NCBI GenBank assembly: GCA_030248295.1
Contig: JASANH010001537.1
Coordinates: 992,001-1,056,000, forward strand
DNA length: 64,000 nt
Direction: 5' to 3'
Source: Mesodorylaimus sp. YZB2_4
Taxonomy: Eukaryota; Nematoda; Enoplea; Dorylaimida; Dorylaimidae
Below are positions 32,380-45,330 of the stretch, piece by piece. Numbering within the stretch: position 1 is the stretch's first letter; each line of letters begins with the position of its first letter. The translations under genes and the position numbers were made by a program. Under the pieces are notes generated by a model. It saw only the letters and a list, made by a program, of their open reading frames with translations. It was not told the DNA's origin and made no database searches.

Positions 32380-33445
32380 AATCGGGGTGATCTGTGATCG
32401 AAATGTCTTTATCCTAGCTGTACACCCTTTGCGTAGTCGTGTTTCGTGCCAGTTCTAGCCCACAGGAACATTATCCTAGTGGCCAGGGACCTATCCCCCC
32501 CACTGTACGTATGGCCCTCCCTACCAGGAAGGCCGAAACAAAAGGCGGGTCCCTGCAGCTGTATATTCGTACGAACGATTGGAAACCATCTTTGTATTTT
32601 ACACTATCTCGAGTCTTACCGTGCTGGCCACTTTACACTTTTCACATGGCGGGATTATATTATAGTTCCCTCGTGATCGCATGGTTAAAACGTCAGTCTG
32701 ACGAGTAACATACCAGCCAGGTTCGACCAAGCCGGCTTTTGTTGCCGAACCAGGACCGAAGCAGACCAGGTTGCTTTTTTACCAAACCAGGACCAGCGTT
32801 TTGAAGCCAAACCTGGCTGAACCAGGATCCAAATATACCAGTTTTCCTGCCGCTAGTCAGGCTAGACCAGACAAGTTGTAGCAAATGTCAACAGCTTGTT
32901 CTATTGCAGTGAAGATTAAGAGACACCCACGATTTCCAAGTTTATAACTGTCCTTTCACCAGAAGCTATTTGAACTAATAACTTTTCTATTTCTGCACTG
33001 CCAGTCGGTGTGAAATGATAAAAGACACGCGGGTTGGTCCTGGTTCGGTTCGGCCGGGAGGTAGTTCGGGCGGAGCTGGCATACGCTGTCACTCTGGCCA
33101 GGGCTAGTCTCTATCACTGACACAGTACGAAATAATTTCCGACAGTTTTCTCTAACTTCTTCGGTCGCAACGCAGCGTTGGAAGATAAGAAATTTAAAAT
33201 TCGCGCTCTTTGTTACACGAATTTTGAAAAACCCATAATACCTACATGAAGACTTTTCATTGGCGATTATTTCCAGAGTTGCACGCATAAAAAAACACTT
33301 TGCATTTACGCTTTTAATTTCTGTAGTCCGACGTCAGTCAAAATTGAATTCAGCGCACTTTACGCAACTGCACTTTACACCATGGCTCCAGAATCCACCC
33401 ATTGCAGTGGCGGCTCCCTGCCATTTCGTTGCCCACAGTGTCGTC
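32380..33445. other. Spacer between the two membrane-protein genes, repeat-like
   Basis: At 32660-32735 a TCGCATGGTTAAAACGTCAG head and a CCAGGTTCGACCA B-box word suggest a tRNA-derived SINE. Between 32725 and 33055 the word AACCAGGACC recurs and then appears inverted (GGTCCTGGTT), which suggests a degenerate inverted-repeat element. No gene recognised. Confidence 0.4.
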
Positions 33446-34215
33446 ATGGGCGTCAAATGGCTCGTCGTGCTCGCTGTGATCGCATGCCTCAGTAAGCCAT
33501 TCCTTTATCCCACCCTCCTACCAGGCTCGTGGCCTGCTGGGTTGGGCGTCTGCCTCTCACTACAGTTCCGCAGTTACGGGCCAGTTTTAGACTCGCGGTC
33601 CCGTGACTCATTTCGCGTGTAATGTGCCCCTTCACCGTCGAGTGGCATATGTGCTTGGTGACATGATCACGAACCCTTCCCATTTCAGGTCTGGCCCACA
33701 CGTTGCCGACCAACTCGTCACTCGATCCCATTCGTAAGACGAAATCGTGCAAGAAAAGTACGCATTCCGTTTCGTCTCCTCACTCATGGCACTTGGTTGT
33801 TTCAGGGGGCCCGTTACAAGGCTGGCTCTACTTTATGTTCGCCCTGGTCACTGTCCTCGTCTCCGGGGTCCTCATCACGGCCATCAACACTTTCTGGGCT
33901 ACTTCTTCCAAAAAGAAAAAACTGGTCGCCTCGCCAACTTCAATCTCGGTCCTCCAACGCAGCTTCATCAACGACAACCCCGAGAAATCAGGCATGTACG
34001 AGCCCGTTCGTCCCAAACTCATGTGCAAATCATTCACGTCCGCGCCGTGCAAGATCGCCAAATTGAAATCCAAACCTAAACCGATTCCAGCAAAGCCAAA
34101 GTCCAAATCGGGGTCCCTCGAGAAATCTACTTCAAAAACGGCCAGCGCCATCTCCGGCTCCAAGTCAAAGACCACGTCTTCCGACCTGGTCACCGCCACC
34201 GCCACGAGCAAGTAG
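33446..34215 (+). CDS. Small single-pass membrane protein with long basic tail, paralogue B (unknown family)
   Basis: Not recognised. Exons 33446-33491, 33689-33733 and 33806-34215 join in phase 1 each time, 166 aa. The start gives a clean signal peptide (MGVKWLVVLAVIACL). A short ectodomain SLAHTLPTNSSLDPI with one N-glycosylation site follows, then GPLQGWLYFMFALVTVLVSG as the transmembrane helix. The cytoplasmic tail of about 110 residues is very rich in Lys, Ser and Thr, with AKPKSKSGS-type repeats. The 72-nt intron 33734-33805 is in frame and stop-free, so a longer 190-aa form with a Lys/Ser insert is possible. It shares its architecture with the gene at 31405-32379. It converges on MORC2, with 235 bp between stops. 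Confidence 0.6.
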
Positions 34216-34450
34216 GACGTCCGCCGAAACTGAAAGGTGTCTCACTCGTCCATTTTATGTATCTATTTTGCTTTACTCCTGTTTTCCTTCCCTTCTAAGA
34301 ACGCACTCTCATTATCTGGCCTGTACGGGCCTTTTACACAGCTAAAGCAGTATTTATCACTGTACACACAGTCCAGAGCACAAAGCCCAATAACTCTGAT
34401 CGCAAATAGAAGAACATGGAACCTGAACATGGTACATTCTTGCCCAGCAC

Positions 34451-37400
34451 TCACTCCGACATCAGTCCAGCCAAGTACGTTCTCATGGCGATGTCCACGC
34501 CGGCCGGCAAACTGACCCCAACAGCGGGCAACTTTACTCCCTGCGCTTCCACGAATTCTGCGCACAGTTCCTTCAAATCTTTCAATTGGCGCTCAGCGAT
34601 TTCGGCCACCTTTTCCTTTTCGGAGACGAGCTAAAAGGCACCATAGAACTTCCTGTTCTGACCCGGGCGTGCAATACTAGCTCACCTGTTTGAGTCCTTT
34701 TTCGTAAGCCCGGAAGAATTCGCCCAAATCGATCTTCAGAATCTCCTCCTTGCTCATGGAAGTGATATCGGCTTTGGTGTACTTGTAATTGGGGGGCACG
34801 AAATAAAACAGGCATTTTCTCAATTTCTTCACCGCCTCATCGTCGCCAATCCCCTTCGCGGTGGCTACTGCTCGAGCACCAGGGCCCACTTTCGTTGCCC
34901 CGCCATCAGCGCCCTTATCCTCACCCCTCTTGGACCCAGACGGAGCACCATCGTCCATCGATCGGTCACTCGATTGCTCAACTGGCTGAGCTTCGGTTTC
35001 TCCATTCGCAGTGCTACTATGCGCCTCTTCTCTCTAAAAAATTCATCGTTTAAAATTGCATCATGGACCAAAGGTCAGACTAGGCCCCAGGCCTAGGCTT
35101 TGGTCTAAAATGTGATTGCGTGATTCCCACTCGCTTTGGGAAGGCGCCGATACCAATCCACGCTACCCCATCCCGAGGCAGTCCAACCATCAATGTCCTG
35201 TCCTACCTGAACCTGGACCTTCTTCGCACTCGGAGCAGCCGCGGGCGAATCCTCTTCTTCCGCAACCGTCTTCGAATCGGCGATACTTTTCCTCGCATTG
35301 CGCCTAAGCGGAACAAGCGACGTTGATCGATCCGATGATTTCCTCTTGGGCGAGGACTTGATAACTTCGAACTGGTCATCCTCCTGCTCTTCGTCTTCCT
35401 CCTCCTCCTGAGCCACCTTCTTCTGGTTCATCTGTTTCCTGAGTTCAGCCTGCAACAAGCGACCCCACACATAATTGGCTCGCCTTCCCGTGCTGCCCAG
35501 TTCGCCCCAACACTTACTTTTGTACGCGGTTTCTTGGAGGGCGGCGGCGGAGAAGGAGATCGAGCCCGTTGAGGGCGCATGGTCCTCGCAGGCGTGCCCA
35601 CCTTCGAACCACTACTGCGAGACGATGACGGAGTTGGGGCTGGTCGTTTCTTCTAAAACATCACCTTGCAACTTTTTCCCAATTTCATTCTTTCCAGACG
35701 TACTTGCGAGCTCGCCCGTTTGGCTGCAGCAGCGGCTGCAGCTTCAGCAGCCGCTGCCGCTGCAGCTGCCGCTTCTTGTTCCTTTCGTTTTCTTTCCGCT
35801 TCGAGTGCTTCTTTTCGCGATCTGACCGTCGACAAACCCTCCAATTTTTTTATTTCCGCTTGCTGTTTTTCTATTTTCTAAAACACCACATCTCACAAAC
35901 ATGTCCTATCGCCCCATCGATAACCGGACGAATTCTTCACAAGGTGGCAATCTTGGTTGGCACCAAATTCTTGAAAACCTTTGCGGCTGATTGCCTGGTG
36001 ATCAGCCCCGGAGACTTTATAACATAAAAGCCAATCCAGCGGATATTTGACACCTATGAGGGGTGGGTGGCGCTTGCCATAAGCGCTCGCCGCAGCTGGC
36101 TATCAGCCGCCAAGATTTCCAAGAATTCATTCCACAGTGTCAAGGAACATTTTACGGCCATTCGCAATACAAAGTCAGAATTGCCACCTCGCGAGTTTCT
36201 TTGTCAGCAACTATTCTTGAAATAAAATCTTACTTTTTGCAACTGTTCACGCTTTTCTTCGACCCTCATTGATTCCTTCTCCAGCTTTCCTATCGGTATC
36301 TGAATTTGCTTTTCTGGTACTTGGCACCTAGAATTAGGAATTTTAAAAACTTCAGTCAGTTTGTTTTAATTGCTTTGGCGCGAAATTCTAAACCTATAGG
36401 AAAATGTAATTTTATCTTCAATTAGACTAACTTTGTCCTCATTCCTATACCTTCCATATATGACATGGTCAGAGGGGGCTTATTCAAAGGGGCGCGTAGA
36501 CGGCAGGACCTACCGCTCTGTGCCCCTAAATTCATACATGCCTCCACAACCTCTCACAAATAACTCACTTGCTGTTGCTCGTATCCGGGTTATTCGCGCA
36601 CGTCCACGAATCCGGAGGCCAACCCTTCGCCAAATAACGGGAATCGAACGGAAGTATTCGCCATTTCAGACACAAATCTAAAAACTGCATCAATTCTAAT
36701 CTCACAATCAGTCGAACATAGTTTCCTCGTTCTTACCGCACTGCAATGTAATATTCGCATTCATCATTCGTTTTTTTACGAACCGTTCTTCGTCAGAAGG
36801 AGGCAACGTCCATTTTCCAGTCCCCTCGACGTAACCAAATTGTTCCCAGAACATAACCGTTCCCCCTGGTTGACCGGCCAAGTTCAAATCACGCCAATAC
36901 TGATCCAAATGTTCCCCCATCGCTCGCATCAGCTAAAATAGACAACTCGATCACCAAAAAACAATATTGATTTAAAAAAATCGATACCATACCTCTCGAT
37001 ATTCTCTACTATCAGCAAGATCCTGTTTATTATGAGTTGGTTCCATAACCGTGAACGGCACGTCCACAATGCCGACCACTCCCGAACCGCGTGTCGTAGT
37101 CTCTCGCTGCGGCCCCACTTTTTCGTACATTTTTATCAATCGTCCATTATTATAAACAAAGCAACCATCGTGAGATCGATTCTCGATGTTGACACCGAAC
37201 ATGAACGTCAGCACTTTCGGTCCGCCCAACTGCCTGCAGTATGTAATGGCCAATAGAAGACATCAAGGGCCACTTGGTCCCCGAGCTCTGTAGGTGGGAG
37301 GAGTCCTTAAGATTCAGGACACTTCTCAACTGAGGCCAGAAAAGGTTCATAAAATTCGCATCACAAGCTTAGAATCAAATTCAAAAATCATAAAAAATTT

Positions 37401-39305
37401 TAAACGAAACCTTTAAAGACCAAATGCGCCTAATTTTCTGTTCCAGCAGTAGGTAGCCCTCATTTTTGGCCAGTTTAAATTTTGCAAATTCACACTTTTT
37501 TCCACCCAATTCTCTATTCCATTTCTAGAAGGTTCACCCAGCATCTGAAACATACTTAATCTTGGCATCCGTGGTCTCCTTCAGCCTCGTGATCTCTTGT
37601 TTCCTCAACGTCACTTCGTCCTGTAATTTTCTCCACTGCGCCTAAAACCAGTGCTCTCGTCATGACACCCCTTGTTGTCCACAAAATACACACTTACCCT
37701 AACATCCTTTTCCGTCGTGATAGGGTTCTTCCGCTCGAACTCCTTCATTTGCATCTCCGCCTCTTTCCGCCGTTCTTGTGCTAAAATTAAGGAAACTCGT
37801 GTTCACAAATTTGTAACGCGTTTGCCCCTGACAGTGCCAACATAACCATCCCCTAAAACCTATTAGCCACACTTACCCGCACTCAAATTCTCTCTCAATT
37901 GCTTCATTTGTTGTTCCGCGCGTAATTTGAATTTATTCGACGAAAATTTATATTGTTTAGGTTTATATAACCCGGCGATAATATTTCTCGTCCGTACTTT
38001 CTCCCCATTCACATACAGCTTCATATGAGGTTTCGAATACAATACGGACAAATAGGCTCGTAAAGACGATCGTTCTGGAACTAATCTAAAAAAGACAAAC
38101 ACCAAATCATGAAACAATAATCTTTAAAAAAGGAATAAAAACTTACAGCGCATCGCCTCCGTCCGGGTCCGATAAACGGATATCGTGCGGGTCCGTATCA
38201 AAGTCCAATTCCGGTTTGCCATTCTCCAACAATTTCAAATTATAAACCATGACCAACGTTCCCGATCGATTTTTTATCATACTAAATTGTTCTTTAAATT
38301 CTTCCATTTTTCGAAATGGGGAATAACGAAAAATCAAGTCCATTTCTAAGTCGTGCTGAAAGTACGAATCAAGGTCACACGAGCTAAACTGGTCCTAGCA
38401 ACGGAATAGGGTGAAAGGGGTCCCAGCAAAGCCAAACTAGCCTTGAAAAGGATATAAGGATACAAAGTTTCAAATTTCCGCCCCGCCTTAGAATCCAAGT
38501 AACAGTCATGGTCATTGTCCGGAAGAAATATGATTACCTTTGCTAAACTTTCCGTCGCTGGCTCAAAATCCCGATTGAACGATGGGGTAGGTACGATAAT
38601 CTAAAACGGAGGACTAAAATGTACGGGAAAGTGGCCATTTTCCATTGACTTACCTCGTCAATACGCTCAGCATCGTGGAAGGACCTCGATAAGAAAATGC
38701 ACGTCATTGTGTCGTTTTTCTTCGTGAATACCATCATGTCTTTGCCGATCCTCATTGCACCTCTGAAAACAGAGACATCATTGCAAAAGACAGGAAATTT
38801 TGTGTTCACAACTTCGAAGGAAGAGTTTAAAAGAGGGTACTTACGATTTTAATCCATTGCCGTACTGCCCGATCATATTCGGATCTTTTCTTTTCGCCGA
38901 ATAACCGAACGTCGTCACTTCTCGAGATTCCTCTAAAATCGCATTTAGTATTTAAAATTCGCAAAAAAAGTTTTCAACAAACCTGGCGTCATTCCGCATC
39001 CATCATCCAAAAAGCATAATATTCGCTCTCCTCGCAATTGAGGTCGTTTCACTGAAAAATACAAGTTTAACACGCTAAAATAAGACAAATATAAGATCTT
39101 ACGAGTGTACACACAACACGAAGATGCTCCAGCGTCCTTCGAATTGTCTATCATTTCAACCAATGCCCCGAATAAAAATTCGTGAGTGGTTCTGAAATAA
39201 AGAATTTTTAAATTTAAAAATAAAAACCTTGACAAAATCTTACGAATTTGTGTGTAAATATTCATAGCTCAGTTGAGCGCGATTCAATGCTGCGTATTGA
39301 TCCAT
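34451..39305 (-). CDS. MORC2: MORC2-type GHKL ATPase with CW zinc finger
   Basis: Nuclear ATPase that in vertebrates compacts chromatin with the HUSH complex. Nineteen exons close in frame: 39305-39244, 39191-39103, 39051-38983, 38932-38845, 38762-38654, 38600-38538, 38355-38147, 38085-37877, 37780-37698, 37641-37556, 37233-36993, 36932-36737, 36677-36569, 36327-36234, 35877-35704, 35652-35518, 35449-35207, 35033-34686 and 34630-34451; 928 aa (human 1032). N-terminus [23 protein letters not shown] motif [11 protein letters not shown], then FLDDGCGM and [12 protein letters not shown] coiled-coil insertion interrupts the ATPase module, as in human MORC2, before MFGVNIENR and [15 protein letters not shown]. 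The CW finger is [15 protein letters not shown] with its last Cys at the start of exon 14. A Lys/Ala-rich coiled region (nine-Ala run) and the C-terminal [13 protein letters not shown] domain follow. Introns are mostly 45-60 nt. Confidence 0.95.
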
Positions 39306-40142
39306 TTATGTTGATAAAAAGTACATTCGTCAATTTTTAAATAAGATTGTTGTAAAACTGGTAGTTTCGAGCTGACGTTACAGAGTGTAAGTCTGAAGAA
39401 AAATTACAGACTATGCCTAAAAGAGGTATATGTGGAATTTTCCTCAACAAATAATTATGCATCATTACAATCTACCTACTAAATACATGAAACTTTCAAC
39501 GTACAAGTTGCCAACTTACCCGTGGATAAAAGTTTCCAATAAACGAAATGCAGTCCGCCTTCAATTCACACGGCCTTGCAATTTTCGCCGAAGCAATAAG
39601 TCATTATATAAATTGAATGCAAAATTCAAAAAATTGATTCCCCAAACTCTAAAAAGAAACGAGTGACAGAAATTGGCATCTGATAAAAAATCTGCAAAAA
39701 ATGAGCGATAGTAAAACCTTTCTTATTCTAACTATGCGCGCCAATCTATTCTCAAAACCCGAAAGAGCTAGAAAAAATTGCCTTGCTTCGTACTAAAACC
39801 GGAAACGTATAACTAAAACTTTGGTTTCAATTTTCAAAAGCAAAAGCGAAAGTGGTTACTGTAGGCCGCGCGGATAAGCACGGCTAATCAAACAAGTGAT
39901 GCACGGCTAACACAGTAATTTGCTTCGCCGCACGGCACGCGCTCTATCTTTCACCCACCGGCTCGCTCCAAATTAGTCCAAACACAGACAAGCAACAAAA
40001 TTTTAAATCACACCCTCTACGACTCAATCACAGTGTAAAAAATCACGCATGCAAGTAATGCTAAGCATAAGTGGTGATGTAAGCCGAGGATCATATAAAA
40101 ACAAAATCCATCAGGGAAAGAATAAATTTTGAATTTCAATCA
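39306..40142. other. Spacer between THNSL2 and MORC2
   Basis: AT-rich upstream flank of MORC2 and downstream flank of THNSL2. I see no recognised gene or repeat. Confidence 0.4.
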
Positions 40143-43100
40143 CTATTGAGTCCGATGTCGATCACTTATCTCGACCACCTTTGCCTTGATGGCCTCGACC
40201 CAGTCTTCGCCCTTCTTCAACGTGCCGCTCGTCCTCGTGCGTGCATTCATAAGCTGGTCCAGTCTGGGATCAGCAGGCAGCTGGATGCCCAATCGATCCA
40301 TGGTTTCCACGAACTTGTACGGTGATGCCGTCGATGCGCACAGAATTGGTCTGAAATGGGATGCTTAGACCTCTTCTCCCCAGCCCTCAGGGGACTCGCA
40401 ATCAGCTGACCAACTGAGAATGAGTTGTCATCACTGCTCAAGCACAGCGCATGGCACGTCGGCCCTGCAGCTCTTCACATTTGACATGTGACACTCGAAC
40501 TAATAAAACATTCTAAATATTTTAATTTCCCGCAGCAATTTGATGCTCAAGGGCAGCGGGCGAGTTGTTTCCTATTGGCGTTTCGCCTTGTGATTAGTTA
40601 CAGCCTCCTTGTGCTGTGCTTCCAAAATGTTACTGTCTATATTTGAGGACACCTCGTCGCCACATCCTTATATTGGTCGACCATCCAAGACCATCAGTGA
40701 TTTCCATTTGGACTCGATGTATACTCCACACCGAACGAGTGCCCAGTTTAAGATTTTCCTTTTATTCCCTTCACCAGAGGCCAGGTTCCTCGCTTACCTC
40801 TTTGCCACATTGTGGTAGGCATAGTGGAGAGCAGTGGCCGTATGGGGGCAGCACACGTAGCCACACTCGTCACGCAGTCTCTTCATCGTAGCCTCGATCT
40901 GTGCATCACTGACCGTACACGTCACCACCGCCTTTCTAAGCTGAACGCACAATGTTCACAGTATTGGAACCAAGCCTGGCAGGCGTAGGAAGGAATGTTG
41001 GGGATGCAACTTTCTGCTGGAGCAGGACAATCTTGCGACTATACCTCAGACGGCTGAAACATCAACCCGCCAGCCAGTGGAGATCGATTACTCTCCCCCG
41101 CTCGTCATGGCCTACCAGGTACAAAGGCATGTACCATGGATGGGCATAGCATGTAGGGCGCAGTCCCAGGAATTGCTGGCTCAAATGTTGTCAAGGCCAT
41201 TTCTACTCTCTATCTAATCTATACCACACCTGCCGCCGCCTGGGTGCGCTGGTTACACCTAGACATGCATAAGGTTCCCCTTCAGGAGAGGGTGGTGCAT
41301 AAGGCAGGCGCGGCACTCGTCAGACCCACCTTCTCCATCAGCTCTGGCTCCATTTCGACGTCGTCGCTCTCGTAGAACTCGTGCATCACCCTCTTCGTCA
41401 CCCCCGCCGCCTTCGCAGTGCTTTGCGGACCATCGTAAAGCAGCAAGTGCATTATCCGCTCGATGTTGTACGGCACCTGCAACACAAAATTTGCCGAGTT
41501 ATCGAACGAGGAAGCAACCGAACGCCGACAAAGCTATCGAGCTCATCTAATGGCCAAAGTCCGTTTCAGTGAGCCACCCTTACAATTTTTGAAGGGGTCC
41601 GTCCCGAAAATAAGCCTTATATTTTTTTACACTTTCAAAATTTTAGTTGTCCGAGGACCCTGGTCCCAGTGGCAACAGAGAGATGAGGGTTCGATCCCCG
41701 CAACGGAAACCCTCTGGCTGGCTCTATATTTGAGATAAGCTGTGCCCACCGTATGCGTTTCTCGTGACAGCAGAATGCTATAGACTTCTCCCATACCTCA
41801 TATGCGGAGAGTGCGGAAGGCAGAATTACGGACGGCCTTGTAATACGCGTCCGGGTCCATATTACTGTAGGGTGTGACCCATGGAGCTTCCGCACAACAC
41901 AAAATATGCCCTGGTCACGGATGAAACATCATCCTGACAGGTGACGCCAACTGGTGTCGCCATACCAAGGGTCGATTGCCTGCCTCGAGCTCCTACATTC
42001 TATAGTGCCCCCCCCCCGAGATCCTCCAGTTGCAGGTTGCAAAGCATGCTGTGCCATGACTTCGCTGCCGCACTGGCCATGAACAGCGGTGGGGTCTGTG
42101 GCGTTCCTCCTGCGAATAATTTTTGGCGGCAAACGCATTTCAAATTTATCGCAGATGCCACATACATGTGCAGTAAACGAGTATGCCCATCCACAGCATC
42201 TACGGCACGTGTATGTGTCGCGACTCTCGCGATAATGACCATCCATTCTCATCGAATCATCACATCATCTTTCAACTCAGTAACCTATCTCAGGCTCTTC
42301 CTGAAACAATCCAGTTTCCCACATGTACATTCTAGCGCACTCTCCGCTTCTAACCCAAACAGATTTCTTTTCCTGTCCACATTCCACTCTCTTCAGCTAT
42401 TCTGTGCCTATTAGCTGTAGGATGATATTTCAGTGTGCAGTAAATGATTGGCGAAATCAGCTATGTTCTCTTTTGTAGGGAAACATCGATGAAGTATGCG
42501 GGATACACACATAATTCTACTATTAATTATAAAGTGTATTCGGAAACCTCCTTCCTGTAAGCACTTTACACGGTTTAAAATTCTAAGAAATCTGGGACTC
42601 GGGAAATCCGTCATTTCTGTGTAAAGAATGCACGCAGAAAAGTCAAACAGTTTCTGCGCCTATCCATTCATTTTGCATGTGAGCTGACTTACATCAATGT
42701 CCATGGCCGATGCCAATGTCAGCTTCACGTTCACGTGTCGTAGTCGTCCCGTGCTCAGCCACTGATGGATTACGTTGTTCTCGTTATTGCAGGCCACAAT
42801 TTCTATGGGCAATCCCAGTTTTTTTGCATAAAGTGCAGCTGAAATAGAACCTGTGCTTCATCGTCTGCTAGGGTATCCAGACACGCGAGGGAACACCTCA
42901 GCGTGGAACACACCCTCCCGACATCGTGACGCTTCCACTGTGAGAGAAGGAATCCAGCAAGTCAAGTCGCGACGGGGGCGCCTTACCGTTAACTCTACAC
43001 GCCTTGCATGAGCTGCCTAGGATTTTCTAAGCAAACAGCCTCTTGGTCCCTCCCAAAAAATTGCGAGGACGTCCCATTTCGGCTATTAAATGGCCCACAG

Positions 43101-45151
43101 CAGTGAAGGCATTGCTGTAGGAATTAATACCCACAGGCACTGCAAGATTATAGGACTTTCAGAAGTTTCGAGGAAGCGCACAACCCTTCTTACCACTAAG
43201 ATTGCCAGCTGCGCCAGTGGGCACAGCCACCGTCAGCGGCTCCCCCAGGCGTCCCAAAGGTGACATGACCCGAAAATATCCATAGAACCAGTGAGCCATT
43301 TGCACCATGATCCTGGCCCAATTGACAGAGTTGACACTGGCCACGTTGTGCTTGGCCACGAACTCCGTGTCCTCGAATATGACACGAACAGCGCTGTCCA
43401 GAGGGCTCGTATCACCTTCCCCTAAAACAGATGTCCACGTTGCATGCGCCTCTGAACCCAGGCGGGAGAGGGTTCGACTCCCGCAAGGTCCTCTGTTTTG
43501 TATCCTGTGTAAAGGTGCAGCCTCGCATGTGATACGACCACGGCACGCATCCGTCGGTCTGCAGTTCACCCCACCTACCCGGAATGACGTGCACGTTGTC
43601 CGAAATGACAGAGGTCATCTGTCGTTCTTGAATGGGCGTGATCATGCCCTGCGGCAGGAGAACGATGATGTCGATGTCGGGGCACATCTTGACTGCCTCG
43701 ATGGCCGCACTGCCCGTGTCGCCACTTGTCACTGAAACAGGGCACATTGCGGTCTGAAGACCCTCCCCTACTCCAGCCACTGCAGCCATGTGGGGCAGGG
43801 AAAACACCCCTACCCCTAGAGTACATGTTTGATAGCAGGTGCACTCATCGAACTTCTATGCCACAAAGGAAAGCCTACTTTTCAAATTTAGCGATAAACA
43901 TATTCGTATTTCTCCCGCAAAAAAATTCAAATTTTTAAACTGGCGAAAATATTTGCAAACACGATAATTCATAATGCTGTCATGCGTTCGAATTGAAGTC
44001 ACGGATGAGCAGGCCGGATGAGCTGCCACTGCTCGTATACACCCCGCCACCACCAGACCCTGAGGACCCCTCTCAAGACCTTCATCAATGATCTAGCCTT
44101 ACCAATAATCAGGGTCAAATGCCTGCCACTTCGCTGCAAGTAATGTCGCAACAGTTGGCCCACAATCTGTAACGCATAGTCCTTGAAGGACCAGGTGGGG
44201 CCGTGGAACAGTTCCATGACATGCACTCCTCCAGGACCCGCTTGTACGATCGGAGCGATGTCCGCGTGATCAAACTTTGAGTAGACCGACCTGACCATGT
44301 CTACACACAAAGCACCATTTCAAAATGTCCAACTCTGCTGTTTTGTATGGAGCACGATTGCCCAAGTTAGCCACCAGTTGACCTTATCACTAAGCTTCCA
44401 TACGCACCGTCCCTGCCTCTTCTGACGAGGTACAAATCCAGAATGCCAGGCACCGCTTGGGTCGCCCTTTTCGATACAGGAAGGCCAATGTGCTGGCTGT
44501 TTGCCGTTGGCATCTATTACTCGGCCAATTTACTGCCTTCCTTTGTCGGATGACGACTTAAGCGGCGATGTCAGCTCAGATAGTTCCCGTCAAAGCACTT
44601 CTAGGGGATCGCGTGGGTCACCTACAGTCTAGCGTGTCAGGTCAGCGAGGACTTTATCCATAGCCAAGCAATATGCACCCAGCGTGAGAGGCAGACTAGC
44701 ACGATCCCGCTACAAACTATTCTCTATTGCTGGGAATCGAACCTGGGACGAGCCATCAAGCAATATGGCTCAGACAGGAGAGCATCCGACTAAGCATCTA
44801 CTGTACTATTGGACCAGACTGGCGACAGCACACAGCCAGTGGCCGAGATCGTGATAGGTAAATTGTATGGCTACAATAGGCCACAGCAGGCTGGTCCCTC
44901 CCATCTTCAAGTACGGCACTGCCCACGTCCTCACCGTGCACATTCAAGTCATCGTCGCCCACGAACGCCTGCAGGATCTCGGCCACAACTTGGGGATAAG
45001 TGTGCTTCTCCCACTTGCGCCAATCCAATGCAGGCAACTCGCGAGGCACGTACAGACCGCCGTCGTTCGTGTACGCAGAGAACAGTGCAGTCTCGAAATC
45101 GACCGACCGACTGTCATCCGCGCACTGATCGCGGGTCGAGTAGAAGCGCAT
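40143..45151 (-). CDS. THNSL2: Threonine synthase-like 2 (PLP phospho-lyase)
   Basis: Fold-type II PLP enzyme; vertebrate THNSL2 acts as a phospho-lyase on O-phosphohomoserine and O-phosphothreonine rather than as a threonine synthase. Exons: 45151-44935, 44300-44103, 43731-43579, 43421-43194, 42838-42693, 41476-41330, 40940-40798 and 40350-40143, 479 aa (human 484). Landmarks: MRFYSTRD start, TNDGGLYVPRELP, the PLP-lysine motif FHGPTWSFKD with Lys112, the phosphate-binding TSGDTGSAAIEAV, NSVNWARIMVQMAHWF, VPTGAAGNLS, LASAMDIDVPYNIERIM and the C-terminal CPHTATALHYAY. The first three introns and the 1.2-kb fifth intron are unusually long for this window and carry family-A, family-B and SINE copies. 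The start codon lies 180 bp downstream of the ALG1 stop on the same strand. Confidence 0.95.
41020..41125 (-). repeat. Dispersed repeat family A, copy 6 (THNSL2 intron)
   Basis: TCTTGCGACTATACCTCAGA, CGGCTGAAACATCAACCCGC, GAGATCGATTACTCTCCCCC, GCTCGTCATGGCCTACCAGG. The strongest matches are at both ends; the middle is shortened. Confidence 0.7.
41650..41725 (+). repeat. tRNA-like SINE fragment (THNSL2 intron)
   Basis: CCTGGTCCCAGTGGCAACAG as an A-box-like head and GAGGGTTCGATCCCCGCAAC as a B box with T stem, closely spaced. Not a full cloverleaf. Confidence 0.4.
41880..42000 (-). repeat. Dispersed repeat family B, copy 4 (THNSL2 intron)
   Basis: GGTCACGGATGAAACATCAT, CCTGACAGGTGACGCC, GGGTCGATTGCCTGCC: diverged, but with the family core GAAACATCA followed by a short hairpin. 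A C-run of about nine bases follows. Confidence 0.45.
43440..43495 (+). repeat. tRNA-like SINE fragment (THNSL2 intron)
   Basis: GCGGGAGAGGGTTCGACTCCCGC is a B box within a perfect T-stem-like hairpin. No A box is recognisable upstream, so I do not call a tRNA. Confidence 0.35.
44600..44815 (-). repeat. tRNA-derived SINE (family D), copy 2 (THNSL2 intron 1)
   Basis: The minus strand carries TTAGTCGGATGCTCTCCTGT (A-box-like) and CCCAGGTTCGATTCCCAGC (B box). The downstream body contains the reverse complement of GGTCAGCGAGGACTTTATCC, as in the copy at 29160-29360. Confidence 0.55.
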
Positions 45152-45330
45152 CTTCCTCCAGTCCCCACCTGCACCGAATCTGCAATCACATTCTTCAGCC
45201 GCATGAACCAGCTTAGCTTAGTCCAATCACATGAAGAATACGGCCTAGCCGCGTTCGAACAGATAGGCACACCACAAGTCCCTCCTTTACTGCATATCAA
45301 TCCACCAAGCACACATGCCCACAGTGCAGT

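Noticed and set aside
35666-35881. Plus-strand frame rich in alanine and serine.
   Set aside because: It is the antisense shadow of the alanine-rich coiled region of MORC2 exon 15.
44700-44800. Possible tRNA gene (A and B boxes on the minus strand).
   Set aside because: The acceptor stem does not pair and the body repeats at 29160-29360, so a SINE is the better reading.
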